Below are positions 12,034 to 21,625 of a stretch of DNA of 64,000 nucleotides, one piece after another (positions within the stretch are counted from its first letter, which is position 1; every line of letters starts with the position of its first letter). Position numbers and translations under genes: made by a program. Source of the stretch: Penicillium oxalicum (Eukaryota; Ascomycota; Eurotiomycetes; Eurotiales; Aspergillaceae); the NCBI RefSeq assembly GCF_001723175.1, contig NC_064651.1, positions 3,348,001 through 3,412,000 of the forward strand, written 5' to 3'. Below the pieces are notes generated by a model. The model was not told the origin of the DNA. It saw only the letters and a list, made by a program, of their open reading frames with translations, and searched no databases.

Positions 12034-12599
12034 TACCGCGAGTGGACTTATTCATATACCCGAACGTGTTACCTTGACACGATCATTGGTCCGGATTTTG
12101 TATGTATGTGTACATGTGTGTTGTCTCTTTTAAACGGATACCCTGTTCTTTTCGTGCAGTTTTCATTTTCATTTTCCCACCCACCGGATGGGGGAGTTGT
12201 GTAGAATTTGGTGTCAATTGCGTTGCGAGTACATCAAAGTACCTTTCCTATCCAGCATGTGGAGGTCCTTGGTGACTGGGAAAGTGTTGCGAGCATACAA
12301 GCTGTACTTTGGCATCAACCTTGCAAACCCTAGGAAGTCGTTTGACCTGGATGAAGATGGAATGTCAGACTGGTGTTACACCCTGGGGCTTCAAGCATGA
12401 ACTTCTAGACTTATATGGTCAGGACATAATGACCCCATGTACGCTGTAGTCCAGAGTGGAAAATCATTGCATGATGATAGACTTTATCCAGGATATCTAA
12501 TGTATTTTTGCGCAAATGGAACACCAATCTCATTCATGTCCCCCAGGGTCATTTCATGGTCCATCTACCCCCACAGCTTGTCCAGCCTCATCGGTTCAC
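12034..12599. other. 3' flanks of convergent vps41 and tryptophan synthase
   Basis: This 566 bp stretch lies between two convergent stops. It contains T-rich stretches with TATGTATGTGTAC after vps41 that would suit 3'-end formation. A 70-codon + frame at 12188-12400 has no recognisable relatives and is treated as chance. No other gene is seen. Confidence 0.5.
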
Positions 12600-14871
12600 T
12601 TAGAAGCGCAGGTCCCAGCCAATCTTGGGGCCCAACTTGGGGAGCTCGTCGGCGACACTCTGCACGTCCTTGTCACCACGGCCACTCACGCACAGCACCA
12701 GGTTCTTGCCAGGACCCAGCCGCTTCGCGGTCTCCACCGCTCCCCAGACCGCGTGGGAGGTCTCCAGCGCCGGGATGATGCCCTCCAACTGGCTCAGCAA
12801 CCGGAAACCCTCGAGCGCCTGCGCATCGGTGGCTGACGTGTAGGTGGCGCGGTTGCTCTCCTTCCAGCCCGCGAGTTCGGGACCCACTCCGGGGTAATCC
12901 AGACCGGCCGAGACCGAGTAGGTTTCGGTGATCTGACCATGCTGGTCCTGCAGGACATAGGTGCGCACACCGTGCAGAACTCCGACGGAACCCCGACCCA
13001 GGGTGGCCGAGTGTCGGGGCGTATCCACCCCGTCACCACCCGCCTCGACGCCGACCAGTTCGACCGAGGGGTCCTTGGAGAAGGGGTAGAACATGCCGAC
13101 GGCGTTGGAGCCTCCGCCCACACAGGCGATGACGGCATCCACCTTGTGGCCCAGCTCGGCCATCTGCGCCTTGGTCTCATCGCCAATCACGCTCTGGAAG
13201 GTGCGCACCATGGTCGGGAAGGGGTGTGGCCCGATCGCGGACCCGATGATGTAGTGGGTGGTATCCAAACGCGTGATCCAGGCTCGGAAGGCTTCATTGA
13301 CCGCGTCTCGGAGGGTGCGCGCGCCGGCCTCGACGGGGACGACGGTGGCTCCCAGCAGACGGATACGGAACACGTTCAAGGCTTGGCGGCGAACATCCTC
13401 CGCTCCCATGTAGACGGTGCACTTCATGCCGAATTTGGCACACACCGTCGCGGTCGCCACACCGTGCTGGCCGGCTCCGGTCTCAGCAATGATCTCGGTC
13501 TTGCCGAGGCGCCGGGCGACCAAGATCTGACCGAGGGCATTGTTGATCTTGTGCGACCCCGTGTGGTTCAGATCCTCACGTTTCAGCCAGATGTTCGCAC
13601 CCCCCGCGTACTCGGTCAGACGCTGGGCCTGGTGCAAGCTCGACGGTCGGCCCATGAAGGGATAGTATGAGCGGTATTCCTCCCAGAACTTGGGATCCTT
13701 GACGGCGGCCTCGAATCCGGCCTCGAGTTCAGCCAGACACGTTGTGAGGGCCTCGGGGGCATACTGTCCACCAAACACACCGAATTTGCCGGAACCTTCC
13801 GTCGTCGCGGTGGACTGCCCGTCCTTGTCTGGGTACGCCGTCCCATCCTGCACCGCGGCGGGGATGTGAGGCACGTACTTTCTGGCCACGCCCTTTCGTT
13901 GGGTGATCTTGTAGCAGTACTCTTCCACCGCACGGGCGGCCTCGCCCGCGGGGGCATCCTGGAGGACGGTGATGATCTGACTACCGATGACGGCGCCGTC
14001 GGCGACGGACGTGACACTGAGGAAGTGCTCGCGAGTGCTGATACCGAATCCGACGGCCACGGGGACATTGCCCGAGAGTTCCTTGACGCGCTGAATGAGG
14101 GCAGGCAGATCCGCGTTGAGAGTCCCCGTGGCACCGGTGACACCCATGCGCGAGACGAGATATATGAAGGAGTCGGCAATCTGGCACAGAGACTTCATAC
14201 GCTCTTCGGTTGTGGATGGGGCGATCAAGGGCACGTAAGAGAGCCTATTGCGGGAGAAATGACCACGGGGTTAGCTGAGATGTTGCAACCTTTCAATGGG
14301 AAATGGGGAAATGTCATTTGGGGGAACGGAGGGAGGGAAGAAACGAGGGACAGGCAAAGAGACGGACCCAGAGCTGGTGCAGCCGTTGCGGAAACGAACC
14401 GCTTCCTCTGGTGGCAAGTCCACAATGATGAAGCCGTTGACTCCAGCGTCAATGCAGTCGGTCAACAACTGTGACTGTCCGTATCGGAGAATGGGGTTGT
14501 AGTAGCCCATGAACAAGACGGGCGTTGTCAGACCCTTCTTTCGGGCGGTGCGGACCATCTCCAGCATGGAGGTGATGGTGACACCATTTTCGAGGGCCTT
14601 GAGATTGGATTTCTGGATGGTGGGACCGTCGGCGATGGGGTCGGTGAAGGGGAGACCGAGTTCAATGATATCTGAGCCGGATTGGATTTAGTCCTGGACG
14701 AGATCTGGGCCATGTGTTTTGTTATCCTGACTCACCGGCGCCACCAGCCTGCATGCCCAGCATGATATCCGGGGTCTCCTCCGCGGTGGGGAAACCGGCG
14801 GTCACGTATGTGACGAGGGCCGGACGCCCCTCCTGCTGGCAGTGAGCGAAGACTTCCTTGAGGTGATTCAT
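12600..14871 (-). CDS. trpB: Tryptophan synthase, fused alpha-beta chain
   Basis: Catalyses the last two steps of tryptophan synthesis: indole release from indole-3-glycerol phosphate, then PLP-dependent condensation with serine. Exons 14871-14736, 14671-14368 and 14244-12600 give 694 residues. The alpha part (about 1-265) keeps the catalytic acids Glu49 ([12 protein letters not shown]) and Asp60 (PIADGPTIQ). The beta part begins near [13 protein letters not shown] and has the PLP lysine in [13 protein letters not shown] (Lys379), the ETGAGQHG loop and [10 protein letters not shown] phosphate binding. This single fused chain is typical of fungi (yeast TRP5, A. nidulans trpB). Intron 2 (14245-14367) uses the less usual donor GTCCGT but gives the expected [16 protein letters not shown] join. 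A Gcn4/CpcA-type site lies upstream. Confidence 0.96.
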
Positions 14872-16394
14872 CGTGGGGATGTCCCGAGATGGGAAGGAAG
14901 AGAAGAAAAGAGGAATTGAGTTGAGGAGGGAGGAGGGGGGAAGAGAAAAGAGAGAGGCGGGGATGAGAAGGTGGAAAAAGAGAAAGCCCGCGATCGCTCG
15001 ATCTTTCACTTGGGAGTCTCGTGGAGTGAGTCAACGCTGTTCGACTCGAGTCTCTCCCCCAAAACGGGCCGAGCCGCCCACTTTGAAAATAACCAAAAAA
15101 GAACCCTCCCCCCCACCCAAAGTGGCCAAACCTCCCAATCGATCAGATCTCATCGGTCTGATCGAGTTCCTCAAGGGAAATCGATTTTGGTACCGAAGGT
15201 GCAGTCCAACCGCAGCAGATTGACCCCTCGCCTCTTACCCTTTCTTTGTTTTTTTTGTCCTTTTTCTCCTTTTCCATAATCGTCCGATTGTGTACCACCA
15301 CGATAGCTCCTCCTCCTCCCCCTCCCACTGGAACCCTTACCAAGTCCACGCGTGTTTGCCCTTGCGATTCACAGTCATGCCCATTTCTGGTCACTCGACA
15401 AGTCAATTGAATCGTTGGCAATCGTCTCTGTGGTTATTTTTGAGCAATTGCCTTGACGAGTCCGTAGCCTCGCCCGTACAGCCGGTGATTGAGTCATGTA
15501 CACTGCATCTTCTCCGATCCGAATCCTGTACTTGCTCGGGTCCAATAGTGACCGGGCATCAGAGAGTCCAGAGTGTCCGACAGTCCACGACCGAATGGAC
15601 AATGGGATCGCCTCGTGGTCTGGACTGTAAATTGCCTTCCAAGTGCAGCACCTGCAGGGACCGGTCTTGTCGTAGAATCCGTCTTTTTGTCCATATTTTG
15701 CCTCGTGGGACGTGGAACTGAGGACTTTAGAGGAGGGCCGATCAGTGGACCGGATGACTGGAACCAACGCAGAAAACGTCGCATCTAAGCAACCGATCCG
15801 TACTTTTGTCTGTGGTCTTTTGCGCCAATCCAGCAACGCATGGACCCTCCACCAAAAATCCTCCGAGGTGGGCTTCGCGGTCAACAATCTCATCGGTCGT
15901 GCTATCGTGATCCTGGAGATCTGGCCGGCAACAGTGAGAAGTGCGTCTCGTGGAGGACTCACTCCGACCCCGACGATAAGACATTATCGTACCAAAGCCC
16001 ATTTTCCCTTGGATTGCTTCGGGAGACGCTGCGTACGGTGGACGTAAATGATGTCAACGGCTCGGCAAGTCGTCCGCTTCGGCGACTGTCGCCATCTCCG
16101 GCCAACGCGGCTCATCGCTGGGAACTCGTAGAGTTTCTTTTTTTTTTTCCCCTTCTTTTTTATTTTTTTTTTGGTGAGACGGCTTTTTGTTTTTCTCCCT
16201 TCCTTCTCTCTTCGGTGGTCTTCAGCTGGTTTTGTGCAAGTATTCAATACCGAGGAACAGTACAATTGTGTGATCGGTTCAGCTTCCGTGGGCTCCGAGT
16301 GACTGGATTGGTACTCCTTCCATCTCCGTGCATATTTCGACAGGCATTTCCATCTATACGTCGTGGCGGGCAAAAAACAAAAATCATAACTAAA
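14872..16394. promoter_or_regulatory. Divergent regulatory region, tryptophan synthase / group II decarboxylase
   Basis: This 1.5 kb stretch lies between divergent starts. The side next to tryptophan synthase is purine-rich on the + strand (pyrimidine-rich in the gene's sense), about 14880-14990. The decarboxylase side has a T/C-rich block at about 16134-16215. Open frames here look non-coding. One TGAGTCA (15027-15033) is annotated separately. Confidence 0.5.
15027..15033. promoter_or_regulatory. Gcn4/CpcA-type site (TGAGTCA) upstream of tryptophan synthase
   Basis: This is a perfect TGAGTCA, the reverse complement of TGACTCA, 156 bp upstream of the tryptophan synthase ATG. Known of fungi: Gcn4/CpcA/Cpc1 bind this palindrome and induce amino-acid biosynthetic genes on starvation. 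That it acts here is inference. Confidence 0.5.
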
Positions 16395-18289
16395 ATGTCC
16401 GCACATGCCCCGACCAATCGCGCGGATGAGGTGCAGACGGTGAGTGATCTTGCTTGCGCGTAGAACCTGGGAGTGTTCAATCATTTGAAAAAAAAAAAAA
16501 AAAACAAACGGGAAAAAAGCTGTCAAGTGTTTTTTTTTCCAACTTGGCGCAATGCCGCAACTTTCTCTCCATCTCCAGAGAAGACCTTTTTTTCAATGCG
16601 CTGACAGCGGGTCATTAGTTAGTGAACGCGGTGCAAGATCTTCTCATTCCTTTCATTCGAGCCGCAGACGAGATTCCCAATGCGTCGCCGACCAATGGCG
16701 CCGATCGACACGAGCCTCACGGCGCCCACGCACCGACCAAATCCACCGCCACCTCGTTGGTCGATTACAAGAAACCCGAAGAGCTGCGCAAGATCCTCGC
16801 CTTGGAGATCCCCCAACACGGTCGACAGCAAGAAGGGCTGATCGAGGTGCTGCAAAAAGTCCTCCAATACTCGGTCAATACCTGGCATCAGGGCTTCTTG
16901 GACAAACTCTATGCGTCCACCAACGCCCCCGGCGTGGCGGCCGAGCTCATCCTCGCCACGTTAAACACCAACGTCCACGTCTATCAAGTGTCGCCCGCGC
17001 TCACCGTCATTGAAAAATTCACCGGCCAACAACTGGCGAGTCTGTTTGGCTTGACGGGCCTGCGCGCCGGAGGCATCACCGTCCAGGGCGGATCCGCCTC
17101 CAATACGACCTCGATCGTCATTGCGCGCAACACGCTCTATCCCGAGACCAAAGCGGAGGGGAATGGCGGGTATCGCTTCGTGCTCTTCACCAGTGTTCAC
17201 GGCCACTACAGTGTCGAAAAGGCCGCGCAGATGCTAGGCTTCGGCAGCAAGGCCGTCTGGTCGGTGCCCATCGACCGACAGGGCCGCATGATCCCCGCCG
17301 AATTGGAAAAACTGGTCATCCAGGCCCAGAGCGAGGGCCGAACGCCCTTTTACGTGAACGCCACGGCGGGCACCACCGTCATGGGCTCCTTTGATCCCTT
17401 CCCCGAGATCTCGGCCATCTGCCAGCGATACAACATGTGGTTCCATATCGATGGATCCTGGGGTGGCCCCTTCATCTTCTCCCGGAGACAGAAGCACAAG
17501 CTTCGCGGGTCCGAACTGGCCAACAGCATCACCATCAATCCTCACAAGATGCTCGGTGTACCGGTGACCTGCTCCTTCCTCCTGGCCGCAGACATGCGCC
17601 AATTCCACCGCGCCAACACTCTCCCCGCAGGCTATCTCTTCCACAACGACGAGACCGAGCAACCGGCTTCGAACGGAGCGTCTCACGCGACCGACCAGGA
17701 AGAAGCCGACTCGGCCCCCGAAGTTTGGGACCTCGCCGACCTGACTCTGCAATGTGGTCGCCGCGCCGACGCGCTCAAACTCTTCCTCGGATGGACCTAC
17801 TACGGCACCGCGGGCTACGAGCACCAAATCGACAACGCATGCGACGTGGCCATGCACCTGGCTACTTTGGTCGCACAGAACCCCAATTTCACCCTCGTCA
17901 GCGAGAATCCACCGCCATGTCTGCAGGTCTGCTTCTACTACACCCCGGGTGCCAAGATGGTCTATCCGCGCGAGGTGGTCTCGAACGAGCCGCAGCGGGC
18001 CAAGAACAATAGCAAAGTCACCGAGTACATCACCCACGCGATCGTGCAAAAGGGGTTCATGGTGGACTTTGCGCCCCCGAGCGGCGATGAAAATGAGCTG
18101 GGCAATGGCAAGTTCTTCCGTTGCGTGGTCAATGTGCAGACTAGCAAGGAGACGGTCGAGAACCTGGTGCGTGCCGTGGAAGAGGTGGGCCCGGGCATCG
18201 TGGAATCTCTGACGACCACCACCCCCGTCGTCCCCAGCAAGCGTCCGGGTGAGCGTGGACATGGCCCCGTGGTTCATCAACTGCGTTGA
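16395..18289 (+). CDS. PLP-dependent group II decarboxylase (glutamate/cysteine-sulfinate type)
   Basis: Exons 16395-16439 and 16619-18289 give 571 residues. The short first exon codes MSAHAPTNRADEVQT. The 179-nt intron has a GCTGAC branch-like site and ends ATTAG. The fold-type I pattern is clear: GGSASNTTSIVIARN, HGHYSVEKAA, NATAGTTVMGSFDP, FHIDGSWGGP (Asp293, PLP pyridine N) and the Schiff-base lysine in ITINPHKMLG (Lys325). It resembles the animal-type GAD65/67, CSAD and GADL1 branch more than bacterial GadB. Substrate cannot be decided from sequence: glutamate, aspartate or cysteine sulfinate are all possible, leading to GABA, beta-alanine or hypotaurine. Intron 1 ends in tandem TTAGTTAG acceptors; only the first keeps the frame. 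It is convergent with the RINT-1 gene. Confidence 0.9.
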
Positions 18290-18698
18290 GTGGAAGGGGC
18301 AGGAAAACATCAAAAAAAAACGAAACAAAAAAAGAATGAGACGACGAAAAGAGCAAAGTGAAAAGAGAACCCGGCCTCCGGATCCTGGATGAGGCTCAGC
18401 AACCCGCTCGTCTTGGCTGCTTCAACTGAGCGTTGGCCTTTGAAAGATGTCCAGAGGCTTTGTAATTTTCATGTGAACCAATGTACAGGAGGGACTGCAC
18501 ATATGGATGTATCCAGTAGACCGCCATCTGCTTGAGAGCGAGGACTCGTCTGAAATATAATTAAATATACAATTTTTTTGGCGGAATTTGTTTTGGATGG
18601 GCGAAAGGGCGTCCGTGTTTCATAGAGAAGATGAACGGAATAAGACTTTACACATCTCCAATCGATTCCATGAGTGAACCACCTGAATGGTCCTCCGC
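18290..18698. other. 3' flanks between convergent decarboxylase and RINT-1 genes
   Basis: This 409 bp stretch contains A-rich runs just after the decarboxylase stop (18313-18340) and an AT-rich block (about 18550-18585, with AATATAATTAAATATAC) suitable for 3'-end processing. No gene is seen. Confidence 0.5.
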
Positions 18699-21415
18699 CT
18701 ATTTACCAATCTCCACCCTCCTTTCCAAGATGGACCGTGCCTCGGCTTCCGTCAGTCTGTCAATCTCAAGTTCGGCCAGCACAGACCGGGCACTCTCATT
18801 GTCTCTAAAGAGTCTCTTTTCCACCTCCCACAGATTCAATGGTGGATCGCCCCCTTCACGGTCCGCGAGGTTTGCATCTGTTACGGTACTAAGACTCAAT
18901 AGACGGATCCCCTCAGTGAGCTTCTTGACGATGCGTACCGAACTGTGCCGATCCCCCGCGCCGCCGAGTTGATTGTCAACGATGGCGCACAAGTGATCAA
19001 AGTCGCAGGACAGTTGCGCGGCGCCCGCTTCCGAGAAATTATGACGCATCAGCACATTGTCGTAGATGTAATTTTGAATCGAAATCAGCAGATGGCGCGA
19101 GACTCGACGGAGAGGAGCAGCGCCGAGCACCCGGGAAAGAAAGCCGAGTTGGGTCGACAGGGTGCGCATCGCATGCGATAGCTCAGACGAGACTGATAAT
19201 GAGGAGGTCGCCGCGCCGGTCGATGGGGTTGAAAGCGTTGCCCAAATGGCCATGCGGGAGTAGGGCTTCAAGGCCGTGGTGACGTTCGAGGTCAATGTCG
19301 ATGTGATGATGGATTCCGATTGCAAGCGGAGATGACGATAAGCCGAGGCAGTCTCGTCGAAAAGTGCCCCTTCAGGTGTTTGCGCAGTGACCGGCCCCTG
19401 ATTTCCAATCGCGGACGAGGTCCGCGAGGCGACCTCCGCCACAGACATGGTTCCCGCGACATTGCGGCCGCCCTCGCGGTTTTGTTTGACTCGGTCTTGA
19501 AGCTCGGTCCACAGCTCGACGAAAAACACATCGTTGCTCCAGTCTTCCATTTTCTTTTCAAGGTATTCGGCGCTGCCGAAAACGCGACAGAGACGCTCGA
19601 GGCCCGCCACGCCTTCAACGCTAGCCTGACCCTCGGCTCCCTGAACCGTACGGCCAAGGGCGGACGTCATGGTACGATAGGCATCCAGAGCTTCACGCAG
19701 TCGCCCGTGGAATTGATCAAAGATGGCGATCTGAATATCAATCAGGAAACGCAATTTCTGACTGAATGAGGATAACGGCTGGTATCGTTCGGTGATGGTC
19801 TCGAGAAGGTCATTCACGCGAATAGCAGCATTGGTCGGTTTGGTCACATTGGGCTCGACTCCATCATAATCAATCTCGCCGCTGTTTGGGGTTTCAATGA
19901 TGTCTCGATACCGAGCCAAGGCGAAATCCTTTTCCACTTGAAGCCATCGATCATACCAGCCCCGCTTTGTGAGGACTTCCCAGGCCATACCCTTCCAGTG
20001 AGTCTCCGTGTACGGATCTGGCAGATAATCCCACATCTCACGAAGGTCGCTGTCAAAGTTCATAAGCTCGTGGACGAAATGACTCAGGAGCTGAGGATGA
20101 TTGGCGATTTGAGGCATAAAAGTGTCGATTTTCTGTCTCAAAATTGGCAGTAAAGCCGTGATAAAAGCATGCGGAGCATTATAGAGATTCCATCCGAGTT
20201 CTGGCCCAGCGGATTGAGCCTTTTGATCGAGGATTGGTTGTAGGTGGGATGCGAAAAACCCACTGAACTGAGTGATCAGATCTGTAATATGGGCTAGGAA
20301 GTATTCGGGCTTAGGGCTCAAAGTCAGCCTTTGCGAAATTTTGACGCGAGGAAGTAAAGAGAAGCGTCTACCTTATCCAGTCTGTTTGTAGGTTTGTCGC
20401 CGCTAAAATGATACTTAAAGCGAAGGTCAAGCGGATGAACCATCACTTCCAAGGGGAACAGAACTGGCGGCTCGGCACCGGAGCCATCGCCCAAGACATT
20501 GCGAGCTGGCAACTCCCTAGCGAGGTGTTAGCAAGTCCATTGAAGTTTGTCACATCCATGACGATTTGTCCCACGTACGGAATTTGCAAATCAATCAGGA
20601 GCTCCACGTCCTGCCTCCACTGGTCTAGCAAGGTTCCGGTCGAATTCAGCTGTCTCGTCGGCCATTTCATGTCTTCGAGAGTTTTTTGCAGCCGGTCGCC
20701 GAATATCCTTTTCAAGTCTTGTCGTGATGCTAAAGCCAATTTGTCCGCGTAGTTGATCAGATGGGGGGCAGCTCCCTCGGCAGCAGGCTGAGCCTCTTTC
20801 AGGGATCCGACAATGTGACGCAGGCGTGTATAAGGTTCCAGGGCAGCTCGAGGGTCGGACTTGATGTTGAAAAGTGTTCTCTTGCTGCAGTTACTGTTTA
20901 GCATGCGACTGTCAAAGTCCTGTGGATTTTTCAGCAAGAGCAAACCTTAATTCCTCGGCCTCTTTCAGCGTCCGCACGTATCCCCTGGAGATCTCCAATC
21001 GCCGAAGTCTTTCCATACTCTTTTCGAGGCGTCGCACTGCCTCGTCGCTGGTCTCCGATTGTGCGATGGATTTCAGTCGGCGATCAATATCCGCTTGCTC
21101 GGCGGCGAAGGCCACAGCCCGCTGGCGAGTCGCCTCGGCATGTTCATTCGATGCTTTCGTCGCATTTTGGAGAGCTTCCTGTGCCTCTGCTAGCTGGTTG
21201 AGATTGGTTAGATTCACTCCTCGGTCCAGACGGGGAAGTAACATAGGAAGGGGTTGTGGGGAAGGTACCTGCTTGCGCTGAACCTCTTGCTGGTCTCGCA
21301 GACCAGACAAGAGCGAGCTGAGGCTATTCAAGTCGGCCGAAACCTGAATCTTATCATTCAAGTAATCTTCGACTCTTGTTCGCTCATGCGACGACAAGGA
21401 GGTGGGAGGCGCCAT
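18699..21415 (-). CDS. RINT-1/Tip20-family ER vesicle-tethering protein
   Basis: Family members are subunits of the Dsl1/NRZ complex that tethers Golgi-derived COPI vesicles at the ER. Proposed exons: 21415-21269, 21193-20946, 20893-20579, 20516-20372, 20309-18699; 821 residues. The first intron (21194-21268, 75 nt, in frame) could also be translated. It is called an intron because it has a GTACCT donor and CTAAC 17 nt before AG. The N-terminus (TRVEDYLNDKIQ, then a coiled-coil of QNATKASNEHAEATRQRA type) is followed by the conserved core LPLEVMVHPLDLRFKYHF-like sequence and KPEYFLAHITDL. The C-terminal helical domain ends LTEAEARSILERRVEIGK. The frame continues upstream to 21556; I prefer the ATG at 21415, which places the conserved start correctly. 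It is divergent from DNA ligase. Confidence 0.85.
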
Positions 21416-21625
21416 GATTTGAGGAGAAAACGAACGGCCGAGACGCAACGGTGTCGCCAATGTTTTGGGTCTCCGCCTTTGGGGACTGACGTACATCTGG
21501 GGACTCCCCGTGCGGTCCAGCTCCGCCTGCGGCTGTGGCTCCAGCTCAGACGACAAGCTCCAGAGGCAAAGAGCTTCACCATCTCTCCTCCCTAAGATCT
21601 TTGATAGTCAAGAACATCATGAGAA
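21416..21625. promoter_or_regulatory. Short bidirectional promoter, RINT-1-like gene / DNA ligase I
   Basis: About 210 bp separates the preferred divergent starts, or only 69 bp if the RINT-1-like protein starts at 21556. No clear MCB (ACGCGT) is present, although replication genes often carry one. Confidence 0.4.

Noticed and set aside
12188..12400. 70-codon plus-strand frame after vps41
   Set aside because: Short, no recognisable relatives, and lies between two convergent 3' ends.
12939..13670. 243-codon plus-strand frame antisense to tryptophan synthase
   Set aside because: It is a shadow of the strongly codon-biased tryptophan synthase exon.
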